Positions 35,791-44,835 of a stretch of DNA of 64,000 nucleotides are shown here, one piece after another. Each line of letters opens with the position of its first letter. The first letter of the stretch is position 1. The notes under the pieces were generated by a model. It saw only the letters and a list, made by a program, of their open reading frames with translations, had not been told where the DNA came from and searched no databases. The stretch is from Bacteroides helcogenes P 36-108. GTDB lineage: Bacteria > Bacteroidota > Bacteroidia > Bacteroidales > Bacteroidaceae. The position numbers and the translations under genes were made by a program. Where the stretch lies: the NCBI RefSeq assembly GCF_000186225.1, contig NC_014933.1:1860001-1924000 (forward strand), written 5' to 3'.

Positions 35791-37650
35791 ATGCTGGTTA
35801 CACTAATAATCCTTGTTCTTTCCGCAGCTTTTTTTGTGTCGGGTAAGGTCCGTTCGGATCTTGTGGCATTGTGTGCGTTGATTGGTTTGCTCGTTTTTCA
35901 GATTCTGACTCCTGAGGAGGCACTATCCGGTTTTTCCAATTCCGTTGTTATAATGATGGTAGGATTGTTTGTCGTGGGTGGCGCTATATTCCAGACCGGT
36001 TTGGCAAAGATGATCAGTTCGAGAATTTTGAAGTTGGCTGGTAAAAGTGAGTTGAGGTTGTTCTTGCTGGTGATGTTGGTGACATCGGCTATCGGTGCTT
36101 TTGTCAGTAATACGGGAACCGTTGCTCTGATGCTTCCCATTGTCGTAAGCTTGGCGGTAAGTGCCGGGATGAATCCGGGACGCCTGTTGATGCCTTTGGC
36201 TTTTGCAAGCAGTATGGGCGGTATGATGACGCTTATCGGTACTCCGCCGAACCTTGTTATTCAAAATACATTGACCGGGGCAGGACTCGAGGCACTCTCT
36301 TTCTTTTCGTTCTTTCCCGTAGGTGTTGTCTGTGTCACGGTAGGTACATTGGTCCTGCTTCCTTTGACAAAGTGGTTTCTCTCCAAAAAAGGGAAGAAAG
36401 ATGAAGGCACTCTATCGGGAAAGACATTGAATCAGTTGGCAAAGGAGTATGGTTTGTCAAGCAATTTGTTCCGCTTGCGCGCCATCAATGATTCCGGACT
36501 GATAGGAAAGACTATTATCGAGCTGGATGTGCGTCGCAAGTATGGACTGGATATTTTGGAAGTGCGTCGTGGAGAGGCCTCGCAACATCGGTTTCTGAAG
36601 ACCGTCACTCAAAAACTTGCCTCGCCCGATACGACGGTGTGGGCGGGTGATGTGCTTTATGTCAGGGGAGAGGTCGTGGAGGTAAATCGCTTTGCCGGGG
36701 ATTTCCGGCTGGAAATGATTGACGGACACACTACGGAAGAAGCGGAAAGAGCAGATAAGGGGCTTGATTTTTATGACATCGGTATAGCTGAAATCGTACT
36801 GATGCCTTCGTCCAAAATTATAAATCAGACGGTGAAAGAAGCTGGTTTCCGCGATAAGTTCAATGTAAATGTATTGGGCATTCGGCGCAAAAAGGAGTAT
36901 ATCCTGCAAGATTTAGGAAATGAGCGTACGCATAGCGGTGATGTTCTATTGGTACAGGGTACGTGGCAGGATATAGCACGTCTTAGTAGGGAAGATGCGG
37001 ATTGGGTGGTGCTGGGACAGCCCTTGGCGGAAGCCGCCAAGGTGACCTTGGATTATAAGGCTCCCGTAGCGGCGGCCATCATGGTGCTGATGGTAGTCAT
37101 GATGGTTTTCGACTTTATACCTGTCGCTCCCGTAACGGCTGTGATGATAGCTGGTCTGCTGATGGTGCTGACTGGTTGTTTCCGTAATGTGGAAGCTGCC
37201 TATAAGACCATAAACTGGGAAACCATTGTGCTATTTGCCGGCATGCTTCCAATGTCGTTGGCATTGGAAAAGACCGGTGCTTCGGAGTATATATCGAATA
37301 GTCTGGTAAACGGATTGGGGAGTTATGGCCCTGTGGTGCTGATGGCAGGCATTTACTTCACCACCTCGCTCATGACGATGTTTATCAGCAATACGGTGAC
37401 AGCGGTGCTCATGGCTCCTATCGCCCTTCAGAGTGCCTTGCAGATTAATGTCAGCCCGATTCCGTTTTTGTTTGCCGTGACAGTGGCGGCAAGCATGTGT
37501 TTCGCTTCTCCATTTTCTACACCTCCGAATGCATTGGTGATGCCTGCCGGACAATATACTTTTATGGATTACATCAAAGTGGGACTTCCATTGCAGGTCA
37601 TAATGGGAATAGTGATGGTGTTGGCATTGCCACTGCTGTTTCCGTTCTGA
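35791..37650 (+). CDS. SLC13/DASS-type permease with two TrkA-C domains
   Basis: A 619-residue inner-membrane anion transporter. Transmembrane segments surround two central TrkA-C (RCK_C) domains at about 215-300 and 315-395 (GLIGKTIIELDVRRKYGLDILEV and IINQTVKEAGFRDKFNVNVLGI). Repeated hairpin motifs are GAFVSNTGTVALMLPIV and MFISNTVTAVLMAPIA, and the C-terminal part has CFASPFSTPPNALVM. Members carry sulfate, dicarboxylates or related anions; the substrate cannot be fixed here. The ATG at 35791 is preferred over a TTG two codons upstream. Confidence 0.9.
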   Translation: MLVTLIILVLSAAFFVSGKVRSDLVALCALIGLLVFQILTPEEALSGFSNSVVIMMVGLFVVGGAIFQTGLAKMISSRILKLAGKSELRLFLLVMLVTSAIGAFVSNTGTVALMLPIVVSLAVSAGMNPGRLLMPLAFASSMGGMMTLIGTPPNLVIQNTLTGAGLEALSFFSFFPVGVVCVTVGTLVLLPLTKWFLSKKGKKDEGTLSGKTLNQLAKEYGLSSNLFRLRAINDSGLIGKTIIELDVRRKYGLDILEVRRGEASQHRFLKTVTQKLASPDTTVWAGDVLYVRGEVVEVNRFAGDFRLEMIDGHTTEEAERADKGLDFYDIGIAEIVLMPSSKIINQTVKEAGFRDKFNVNVLGIRRKKEYILQDLGNERTHSGDVLLVQGTWQDIARLSREDADWVVLGQPLAEAAKVTLDYKAPVAAAIMVLMVVMMVFDFIPVAPVTAVMIAGLLMVLTGCFRNVEAAYKTINWETIVLFAGMLPMSLALEKTGASEYISNSLVNGLGSYGPVVLMAGIYFTTSLMTMFISNTVTAVLMAPIALQSALQINVSPIPFLFAVTVAASMCFASPFSTPPNALVMPAGQYTFMDYIKVGLPLQVIMGIVMVLALPLLFPF

Positions 37651-37667
37651 TAAAATGAATGTTACTT

Positions 37668-39029
37668 ATGAATTACGTTGCTACAGACAAGCAGACCATG
37701 ATAGATCTCAATATACAGGATGGGGTATATGGAGAACGAGTTCTTGGTTCGATCTATCAGAACACGGACACGAAAAAAGGAAAACGACTGATGATGCATT
37801 GGATTGCCAATCCTTTGAGTGATATTGAACTGATTTGCAAAAGGCAGGAGGCCATAGCTTGGGGACATTTGCCGGAACTTCCTTTGAATGAGGAAGAATT
37901 GGATTTTCTGGAATATTATTTGGACTATCGGGAACGGTTATCACCTAAAGGTGCATTTCTGTCTTTTATTAATAAAGTGGATCGTATATTTAAACCGGAA
38001 TCGTCACGGTATGTTATTACGCGGGGTGTTGCATTGGTAGTGAAGCTATTTGTGCGACTCTATGATTTCCGAATACATTTGCCGGAAAATTCACCGGTTT
38101 TGATAAAAGAATTTGCCGGGATGGTAGGAGCTTCTTTGAGCTGCTCTGACTTGAAAAAGGTGCTTGAAGAACATGCTGATGGAAAGGCAATGTCTGATTA
38201 TACAATAGATCGTTATGATTATTTGTTTCGCCAGGAGAGGCTTGACATTATCAGGGGCTTATTGGATATTGTTTATCAGTGGGATGTACTCCGTACAGCT
38301 CATTGGCTGGCCGTCGAACGCAATTATTGCTGTCGCCCCATAATGACAAAGGAGATGAGATTGTCTGTTTCGGGTTTTCTGCACCCTTTCCTGCAAGAAG
38401 GACAGAAAAACGATTGGAGTATGTCAAAGGGGAATGTGGCTATATTTACAGGTTCTAATATGGCAGGTAAATCCACTACTTTGAAGGCTTTGGCTTCGAT
38501 AATATGGCTTGCTCATTGTGGTCTGCCTGTTCCGGTTGAATCTATGATATGCCCGGTTTATGAGGGATTATATACTTCAATTAATCTTCCGGATTCTTTG
38601 CGGGATGGGCGGAGCCATTTTCTTGCAGAGGTTTTGAGGATAAAGGAAGTGTTGTTGCAGGCTCGGTCGGGAAAGCGCTGCTTGGTTGTTTTGGATGAAA
38701 TGTTCCGGGGCACGAATGCCCAGGATGCTTTTGAAGCTTCTGTTGCCGTTAATGGTTTGCTGATTAAATATACATCCTGTCATTTTCTTATTTCAACGCA
38801 TATTGTAGAGTATGCAAGATATTTTGAACAAAACCCTTCCTGCAGCTTTTTTTATATGGAGTCCAGGATTGCGGGTGATCATTTTATCTGTTCACACCGA
38901 TTGAGGACTGGCATTTCCGAGAGCAGGGTAGGGTATTGGTTGGTTAAGAAAGAGTTAGGATGCTCTCCAGATGTTTATGATTTTTCGGCGAATTGTAATG
39001 ATATTCAGCAAAGAAACCGTCAGGAATAA
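37668..39029 (+). CDS. Short MutS-like ATPase
   Basis: A 453-residue protein with the MutS core-to-ATPase region only. The first 230 residues correspond to the clamp/lever part (VLGSIYQNTDTKKGKRLM, N-P-L-S-D-I). Walker A is FTGSNMAGKSTTLKALA near 262, Walker B is LVVLDEMFRGTNAQDA, followed by a conserved S-T-H. MutS domains I and II (mismatch binding) are missing, so classical mismatch repair is unlikely; such short forms are common in Bacteroidetes. An ATG three codons earlier (37659) is an alternative start. The 3' end overlaps the convergent permease gene by 75 bases. Confidence 0.85.
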   Translation: MNYVATDKQTMIDLNIQDGVYGERVLGSIYQNTDTKKGKRLMMHWIANPLSDIELICKRQEAIAWGHLPELPLNEEELDFLEYYLDYRERLSPKGAFLSFINKVDRIFKPESSRYVITRGVALVVKLFVRLYDFRIHLPENSPVLIKEFAGMVGASLSCSDLKKVLEEHADGKAMSDYTIDRYDYLFRQERLDIIRGLLDIVYQWDVLRTAHWLAVERNYCCRPIMTKEMRLSVSGFLHPFLQEGQKNDWSMSKGNVAIFTGSNMAGKSTTLKALASIIWLAHCGLPVPVESMICPVYEGLYTSINLPDSLRDGRSHFLAEVLRIKEVLLQARSGKRCLVVLDEMFRGTNAQDAFEASVAVNGLLIKYTSCHFLISTHIVEYARYFEQNPSCSFFYMESRIAGDHFICSHRLRTGISESRVGYWLVKKELGCSPDVYDFSANCNDIQQRNRQE

Positions 39030-40157
39030 GATGCAGCCTGTCAGGATGCAAGGCAATGGAAATCCCGCTTCCAACTGCGGAAACAGGTTCCGTATCATTT
39101 CCATATAATAGCTGCGAATCCAGCATATACCGCCGATGGAAAGTAATAGCACCAGTATGTTCAGACCTGCCGTGAGTATGCAATAAGGAAGTGCCACCCT
39201 TGCCGGGCTATATCCTATCAACAAAAGATTTTCCAGCTTTACGGTGTTTTTCTGTAGCAACAGGAAGATGCTCAACATCAGTATATAGAATGACAGAATA
39301 CTGATAAACATTCCTACACCTATGACGATGCCGGTGATGAGGCGCAGGAAATAAGTCGTTTTTCCGGCATCCAGATTATCCCCTTCGGTTTCATAATTGT
39401 TCGTTCGGAAGTAGTTGGCAATGGCTGCATCGGTGGGATTATTTACTTCCACGATGAGGCGTGAGGGATGTGCCTCTTTGCCTTGGGCAAAAGTTTCATT
39501 GGCTACGTCCATGAAGGATTGCGGGACAAGGATGGTGTTCAGTCGGTTGGAGAATCCTACAATATTGCCTTTGTATTGCTCCACACGATCGTTGCCTCGT
39601 ATCATGATGTCCATCTGTATCAGACTCATCAATCCTTCTGACAGTTTGGGGAGGCTCCTGCTTTGTGCGAATCCAAAGTTGTAGAGGTTCAGATAGTTGC
39701 GGGGGATGATGATGGGAATGGTATGAGTGTTTTCATCAAAATGCCATTTATCCAGATTTACATCTACATATTCATCGGGTACAGACTCGAAGAACATTTC
39801 CGTAGATAGCTGAATTCCTGCCTCTTGCATACCCAGCCCGGCAGAAACCTTGAACATGGAAGGGGTAAAGACGCCTACTCCTTTGGTGAAAGGTTGCGCT
39901 TCCAACTCTTTGATTTCATCTTTGGTGAAGTTGTTGCTTTTTCCTGTGAAACTGCCGAGGGTACTGATTTTCTTGGTGGCGATGATGTAGTCTTTTTTTA
40001 TGAAACTGTCTCCTTGGGTGAAAATGGGAAGTACGTCACGATAAAATTGTATGCTCAACAGTACGATTATCATGCCAAAGAGGTTGGCAAGGAAAAAACC
40101 GGTCAGTTGTCCGATGCTGATATGCCGGCGAAGAAGTTTCCAAACAAGTCTGTTCAT
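38955..40157 (-). CDS. FtsX-like ABC permease
   Basis: A 400-residue inner-membrane protein of the MacB/FtsX permease layout: one transmembrane helix near residues 18-40, a large extracytoplasmic domain (about 45-270), then three C-terminal helices (IVIGVGMFISILSFYILML; ILTAGLNILVLLLSIGGICW; CILTGCILFLTVSLLNII). It lies 9 bases after the ATPase gene and would form a lipid or peptide exporter or mechanotransmission complex with it. Its last 75 bases overlap the convergent MutS-like gene. Confidence 0.85.
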   Translation of the reverse strand: MNRLVWKLLRRHISIGQLTGFFLANLFGMIIVLLSIQFYRDVLPIFTQGDSFIKKDYIIATKKISTLGSFTGKSNNFTKDEIKELEAQPFTKGVGVFTPSMFKVSAGLGMQEAGIQLSTEMFFESVPDEYVDVNLDKWHFDENTHTIPIIIPRNYLNLYNFGFAQSRSLPKLSEGLMSLIQMDIMIRGNDRVEQYKGNIVGFSNRLNTILVPQSFMDVANETFAQGKEAHPSRLIVEVNNPTDAAIANYFRTNNYETEGDNLDAGKTTYFLRLITGIVIGVGMFISILSFYILMLSIFLLLQKNTVKLENLLLIGYSPARVALPYCILTAGLNILVLLLSIGGICWIRSYYMEMIRNLFPQLEAGFPLPCILTGCILFLTVSLLNIITIRRKIINIWRAS

Positions 40158-40166
40158 TTTATAGAG

Positions 40167-40811
40167 TTATAATTTATAGCTGAAATCATATTCCAATGGC
40201 AAATGCTTTCCGATAGAAGTCACTACGATTCCTGCCCCTTGGCATGTGGCTTCTTCCATAAGGATGTGGCTCATGATGGCTCCGTTCTCATCGTCCAGAT
40301 GGCTGACGGGTTCGTCCAGAAAGATAAAGTCGAAAGGCTGGCAAAGGGCACGGATGAAGGCTACACGCTGCTGCTGCCCGAAAGAGAGTTTGGCTGCTTT
40401 TTCGTTCGCTTTGTCGGCAATGCCCAAATTGTCAAAGAACGTAAGAATTTCTTTTTTCTTTTTGTAATTGGTGATCTGATTCTTTAGCTGTACGTTTTCA
40501 AAAGCGGTAAGTTCTGGAAAAATGCGAAGTTCTTGAAAAAGAATGCTGAGAGAATGCTTGCGGATCTCTACCCATTCATCCATAGAGAATGAACGGATGT
40601 TCTTTTCGTCAAAATTGATGATACCCTGATAATCGCAGCGATAACCATAAATATAACTGCAAAGAGATGATTTTCCTGTGCCGGAAGCAGCTTCTATCAG
40701 GTAGCATTTTCCTCTGCTGAATAATCTGTCTTGATGCCAAATATCTGAGGTGATGGTATCGCGGTCGGCAAACACCTGGGGCAGTGTTTGTTGTAAATGG
40801 ATGCTATTCAT
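40167..40811 (-). CDS. ABC transporter ATP-binding protein (LolD/FtsE-like)
   Basis: A 214-residue ATPase with Walker A EAASGTGKSSLCSYIYG (near 36-52), Q-loop LFQELRIFPELTA, signature LSFGQQQRVAFIRAL, Walker B FIFLDEPVSHLD and a downstream V-T-S-I-G-K-H in place of the usual T-H-D/S-H-N. It partners the FtsX-like permease immediately downstream (9 bases). The operon also carries the DUF4836 lipoprotein gene, 30 bases upstream. Confidence 0.9.
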   Translation of the reverse strand: MNSIHLQQTLPQVFADRDTITSDIWHQDRLFSRGKCYLIEAASGTGKSSLCSYIYGYRCDYQGIINFDEKNIRSFSMDEWVEIRKHSLSILFQELRIFPELTAFENVQLKNQITNYKKKKEILTFFDNLGIADKANEKAAKLSFGQQQRVAFIRALCQPFDFIFLDEPVSHLDDENGAIMSHILMEEATCQGAGIVVTSIGKHLPLEYDFSYKL

Positions 40812-40841
40812 AATGTGTTGTCAATCTTATTGGTCGTTGCA

Positions 40842-41939
40842 TTAAAGCCCGATGAACTGCCTGGCGAAATCTACCAATTGTTTTAGGGAGTTCTGTCCCT
40901 TCTCTTTCAGAGTGACGGTGAAAGTCGTGCGGTTATTGTCTCCGCGCGCATTCAGTGTCTCTATCTTCATGATGAGTCCGTAAAGTGTATTGACTTCCGT
41001 ATTATCGGGCTCAAACTCCATGATGGCATGCAGATTGGTCAATGTAAGCAGTTCGTTGCTGGTCAATTCTATATTGAAGGGCTTGCCTTGCATCATCTGC
41101 ATCATGGCTTGCAGTAGTTCCTGATTGCTTTGGGGATGGAAAGGTTGGTTGCTTTCCTTTGTTTCTCCGTTGAATCCGGCACGTTGCAGGTTGGCGTATA
41201 TTTTGCCGTTTTCAAATAAGACGGAACCTGTCAGGCGGGTATTCTGCGGCCAGTTCAGTACACCGCGCATGTCGAAGGGCAGCACTTCGGGAGTGGCCAG
41301 CAGGCGGATGTCACCTCTCTGCTTCATCATTGAGTCAAAGTGTTCATTGGTGTGGATGCTCTTGTCGGCAGGCTGCTTCATCAGCATGGCAATGGCGGCA
41401 GAGAGTTTCTTCAGTTGCGTTGTGCTTTGGGCATATATAGCGAGCAATGTGCCGTCGTTGAATGCTAACTGTATGCCTGCGTCCTTGATTTCGGTCGTAC
41501 TGTATTTGTCAGCCTTTGTGGGAATGGTGCAAATATTTTCTTTTGCAAGCATGTCGATGAGTGATTCCAGCTTCTTTAGGTCATTCACCTTGAGGGCGGC
41601 TGTCATGCTGTGCAGTGAAGGAGCGTTGAATACATAGACCGGTGTTTCCCAATCAATGCCTGTTTCCGCGGGATTCTTCAGTAGCTTCTCTATTTGTGTG
41701 CCGAGGGTGGGAGTGCTGCCTTCGAGCAACAGGCCGAGGAATTTCTTTTGGAAGTCTTGGTTGCCGGCAGAATTCAGTCCCGCTTTTTCAACAATGGCTT
41801 TCATGTCAATGGCAGCCAGTCCCGTGGCATTGGCGGGGATGGCGTTGGTATATTCTGTCTTTTCAGTCTTGCTGCATGAGTATAGGTTCAGTATCAAGGT
41901 GAGGAAGACGATAAACGGGAATGATAATTTTCTTTTCAT
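40842..41939 (-). CDS. DUF4836-like lipoprotein
   Basis: A 365-residue lipoprotein (lipobox N-L-Y-S-C, Cys 22). After the anchor it begins TNAIPANATGLAAIDMKAI, the pattern of the Bacteroidetes DUF4836 family, whose members bear repeated domains with an I-P-x-x-A start. No catalytic motif is visible. It is encoded between rsmE (9-base gap) and an ABC exporter gene pair (30-base gap), so a cell-envelope role linked to that exporter is possible but unproven. Confidence 0.7.
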   Translation of the reverse strand: MKRKLSFPFIVFLTLILNLYSCSKTEKTEYTNAIPANATGLAAIDMKAIVEKAGLNSAGNQDFQKKFLGLLLEGSTPTLGTQIEKLLKNPAETGIDWETPVYVFNAPSLHSMTAALKVNDLKKLESLIDMLAKENICTIPTKADKYSTTEIKDAGIQLAFNDGTLLAIYAQSTTQLKKLSAAIAMLMKQPADKSIHTNEHFDSMMKQRGDIRLLATPEVLPFDMRGVLNWPQNTRLTGSVLFENGKIYANLQRAGFNGETKESNQPFHPQSNQELLQAMMQMMQGKPFNIELTSNELLTLTNLHAIMEFEPDNTEVNTLYGLIMKIETLNARGDNNRTTFTVTLKEKGQNSLKQLVDFARQFIGL

Positions 41940-41948
41940 ACGCTTATA

Positions 41949-42647
41949 TTATTGGTTTTGCAGATTCAGGATATGGCATGCGACGAGTGCTGCTGTTTCG
42001 GTGCGCAGGCGTGATTTCCCCAGGCTGATCGGGATAAATCCGTTTTTCAATGCTTTCTTTACTTCTTCTTCACTGAAATCGCCTTCGGGACCGATAAGAA
42101 CTAATGCATCCTCTCCTTTGCGGATCTGCTCTTTAAGCAAAAGTTTTTCGTCTTCATGGCAATGTGCAATGAACTTCTGTCCCTCGAAAGGCCGGGTGAT
42201 GAAGTTATTGAAATCGGTCATTTCGTTCAGTTTCGGTAAACGTGCCTTGAGAGATTGCTTGATGGCTGAAATCAATATCTTGGAAATTCGCTCTGTCTTG
42301 ATGACTTTACGTTCCGAGAAGCGGCAGTTCAGGAAAGTAAGCTCGTCGAAACCTATTTCGGTAGCTTTTTCGGCAAACCATTCTGTACGGTCCATATTCT
42401 TGGTGGGAGCCATAGCTATATGTAAATGTCCGTTCCATAACGGCTCTTGAGGAAGTGTCTCTATTATCTTAACGGAGCAGCGTTTACCGGTGGCGGTACT
42501 TATTTCGGCACGGTAAAAGTTGCCGTTTCCATCCGTCAGCATTACTTCATCTCCGGTTTGCAGGCGCAATACGCGTATGGCATGTGCCGCTTCTTCTTCA
42601 GGTAGTTCGGATCGGATTTCTATATCGGGGGTATAAAATACGTGCAT
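41949..42647 (-). CDS. rsmE: 16S rRNA m3U1498 methyltransferase
   Basis: A 232-residue SPOUT-class methyltransferase that modifies U1498 of 16S rRNA using S-adenosylmethionine. The N-terminal PUA-like part (HAIRVLRLQTGDEVMLTDG) is followed by the SPOUT knot: ATEIGFDELTFLNCRFSE, LIGPEGDFSEEEV and ISLGKSRLRTETAALVA. All are hallmark RsmE motifs. It lies 5 bases after the DUF151 gene. Confidence 0.96.
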   Translation of the reverse strand: MHVFYTPDIEIRSELPEEEAAHAIRVLRLQTGDEVMLTDGNGNFYRAEISTATGKRCSVKIIETLPQEPLWNGHLHIAMAPTKNMDRTEWFAEKATEIGFDELTFLNCRFSERKVIKTERISKILISAIKQSLKARLPKLNEMTDFNNFITRPFEGQKFIAHCHEDEKLLLKEQIRKGEDALVLIGPEGDFSEEEVKKALKNGFIPISLGKSRLRTETAALVACHILNLQNQ

Positions 42648-42652
42648 GGAAT

Positions 42653-43231
42653 TTATGGATTATTCTTTTGTTGATTAATTTGATCTCTCAAGAGGGCGGC
42701 GCGCTCGTAATTTTCTTCCTCAACGGCCTTTTGCAGAGCTTCTTTCAGTAGGTCTAATGTATCTTTCTTTAAGAGATTCTCCCGGCCGGTTTCTTTGTTT
42801 TCACTGTCAGAACTTTCTTCTGTCTTTATTCGTTCTGCTTCCAATATATCTTCGTAAATGAAGATCGGTGCATTCATTCGTAGTGCAAGTGCCACAGCGT
42901 CACTTGTCCGGGCATCAATGCGTAGAATAGTTTCATCTTCTTTCATGTATAAATAAGAATAGAAGACACCGTTATCCACTTTGTAAATGAGGACACGCAT
43001 CAGTTTTACTCCTAATATTTCGAGCACAGAGGCAAACAGATTGTGCGTCAGCGGGCGGGGAGGAACAATCCCTTTCAGTTCGATGACCATTGCCTGTGCT
43101 TCGGAAGCACCAATGATGACAGGGAGCTGACGTTCTCCATCTACCTCACCCAACATCAGAGCGTAGGCGCCTGCCTGCGCCTGACTGTTGGAGATATTCA
43201 ATACTTGCAGTTCTATTTTCTTTTTGTTCAT
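42653..43231 (-). CDS. Bifunctional nuclease (DUF151) with C-terminal UVR motif
   Basis: A 192-residue cytoplasmic protein. Residues 5-135 match the BFN/DUF151 domain (LPVIIGASEAQAMVIEL, PRPLTHNLFASVLEILG, RIDARTSDAVALALRMNAPIF). The last 35 residues form a UvrB/UvrC-type helical motif (LLKEALQKAVEEENYERAA, then LRDQINQ). Plant and bacterial relatives have nuclease activity; the role in Bacteroides is not known. It is the second gene of the operon from 44546 to 38955. Confidence 0.88.
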   Translation of the reverse strand: MNKKKIELQVLNISNSQAQAGAYALMLGEVDGERQLPVIIGASEAQAMVIELKGIVPPRPLTHNLFASVLEILGVKLMRVLIYKVDNGVFYSYLYMKEDETILRIDARTSDAVALALRMNAPIFIYEDILEAERIKTEESSDSENKETGRENLLKKDTLDLLKEALQKAVEEENYERAALLRDQINQQKNNP

Positions 43232-43283
43232 AAGTTCAGGTTATAAGACGGCGGGATTATCATCCTGTTGTGCTGTCATTTCT

Positions 43284-44546
43284 TCATTCTTTTTCCGGCT
43301 GGTGCTTGTACTTGAATACAAATGCAAATACAACAGCTACAACCAGTGCATAGGCCGAGAATGTGTACCAGGCCGATTGCCATTGCAGAGTCTGGGGTGT
43401 TTTGCTGCTGAAATCAACGAAATGGTTTACTACGGCCTGTGCTCCCAAAGTGCCGATGGTAGCACCGAAGCCGTTTGTCATGATAACAAACAATCCTTGT
43501 GCGCTGGAACGGATCCTTTTGTCTGTCTCTCTGTCAACAAATAGTGAACCGGATATGTTGAAGAAGTCAAATGCGACTCCATAAACAATCATGGAGAGTA
43601 CGAACATCCATACGCCACTGCCCGGATTACCTGCTCCGAACAGGCCAAACCGCAAGACCCATGCAAGCATTGCGATTAACATAACTTGCTTAATCCCGAA
43701 ACGTTTCAAGAAGAATGGTATCAGTAGGATACACAAAGTTTCGGATATCTGGGATAAAGAAATAAGTATATTGGCATGTTGTACACCGAAGGTTTCGGCA
43801 TATTCGGGGATGCTTCCGAAGCTGCTGATATACGGGTTGGCGAATCCGTTGGTAATCTGTAAAGAAACACCCAGCAGCATGGAGAAGATAAAGAAAATGG
43901 CCATCTTCTTTTGTTTGAACAGTGTGAAAGCGCGCAATCCTAATGCCTCTATCACCGATTTTGCCTGTCCTCCCTTGCTGATGGGACAGTGTGGCAATGT
44001 CAGCGCATAGCCTCCGTAAATAATACCGATAATGGCACAGGCAAAAAATTGTCCGTAGTTATTCTGCAATCCCAGTAGATCGACTATCCACATGGAGCAG
44101 ATGAAGCCGATGGTTCCGAAAATACGGATGGGCGGAAAGGTCTTGATGGTATCCAGACCGGCCTTATCCAAAGCAGTGTATGCTACCGAGTTGGACAGGG
44201 CTAAAGTGGGCATATAAAATGCGACACTTAATGAATAGAATGTGAACAATGTGCCGAAATTCACATCTGTACCTTTGATCATACCGTAGTACCCGGCAAT
44301 AGCCATAAATAAGGCTGAAGTGAAGTGGCTGAAGCTTAACAGTTTTTGTGCAGGTATCCAACGGTCGGCAATAATGCCGAGGATGGCGGGCATGAATAAT
44401 GATACGATACCTTGCATGGCATAGAACATACCGATGTGGGCGGCAAGACCTACGTTCACCAGATAACTGCCCATGGATGTGAGATATGCTCCCCACACGG
44501 CAAACTGGAGGAAGTTCATGATGATTAAGCGAACTTTTATACTCAT
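43284..44546 (-). CDS. Nucleoside:H+ symporter family MFS permease
   Basis: A 420-residue inner-membrane transporter with 12 hydrophobic segments. The start MSIKVRLIIMNFLQFAVWGAY and GIVSLFMPAILGIIADRWIP match the NupG/XapB nucleoside:proton symporter family; the ending FKYKHQPEKE is a short cytoplasmic tail. It heads a six-gene operon through DUF151, rsmE, the DUF4836 gene and the ABC pair. A small RNA-like unit lies about 110 bases upstream on the same strand. Confidence 0.9.
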   Translation of the reverse strand: MSIKVRLIIMNFLQFAVWGAYLTSMGSYLVNVGLAAHIGMFYAMQGIVSLFMPAILGIIADRWIPAQKLLSFSHFTSALFMAIAGYYGMIKGTDVNFGTLFTFYSLSVAFYMPTLALSNSVAYTALDKAGLDTIKTFPPIRIFGTIGFICSMWIVDLLGLQNNYGQFFACAIIGIIYGGYALTLPHCPISKGGQAKSVIEALGLRAFTLFKQKKMAIFFIFSMLLGVSLQITNGFANPYISSFGSIPEYAETFGVQHANILISLSQISETLCILLIPFFLKRFGIKQVMLIAMLAWVLRFGLFGAGNPGSGVWMFVLSMIVYGVAFDFFNISGSLFVDRETDKRIRSSAQGLFVIMTNGFGATIGTLGAQAVVNHFVDFSSKTPQTLQWQSAWYTFSAYALVVAVVFAFVFKYKHQPEKE

Positions 44547-44654
44547 AATTCTTTTTCTATTATGTGTTTTTCTTATATATACATTGGCGCAAATGTAGGG
44601 ATTTTCTTGAAAAGGGCGATGAATAGAGAGGAAAAAAGCATATTCGGAAGTATA

Positions 44655-44727
44655 TAAAAAAAAGAAGGGTATCTATCCCAGACACCCAATCTTTATTAAC
44701 CTTAAATCTAATACCATGAAAAACACA
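44655..44727 (-). ncRNA. Small RNA candidate, copy B
   Basis: The minus-strand counterpart of copy A. The conserved segment continues for about 45 bases from the -7 box, then an 8-bp stem GGGTGTCT / AGATACCC (plus-strand 44667-44687, one G-T pair) and a TTCTTTTTTTT run. Within the conserved segment this copy has an ATG giving a 14-codon frame (MVLDLRLIKIGCLG) whose stop falls inside the hairpin; copy A has ATA there, so an obligatory leader peptide is doubtful. It lies in the 289-base gap before the nucleoside transporter gene. Confidence 0.6.
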
Positions 44728-44730
44728 GTG

Positions 44731-44738
44731 CAAAGATA
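44731..44738 (-). promoter_or_regulatory. -7 box of small RNA copy B
   Basis: TATCTTTG on the minus strand, identical to the copy A box. The -33 region has only a weak GTTG, 16 bases away. Confidence 0.6.
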
Positions 44739-44835
44739 TAGAGTTTATGTTATACAACATGGTATTTCTCTGTATTTCTTCTTTTTATTAACTCTATTTA
44801 AGAAATTTGCGAGATGAATACATAAAACAACAGAT

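Noticed and set aside
37668..39029. The mismatch repair protein MutS.
   Set aside because: It is about half the usual length and lacks domains I and II, so I name it only MutS-like.
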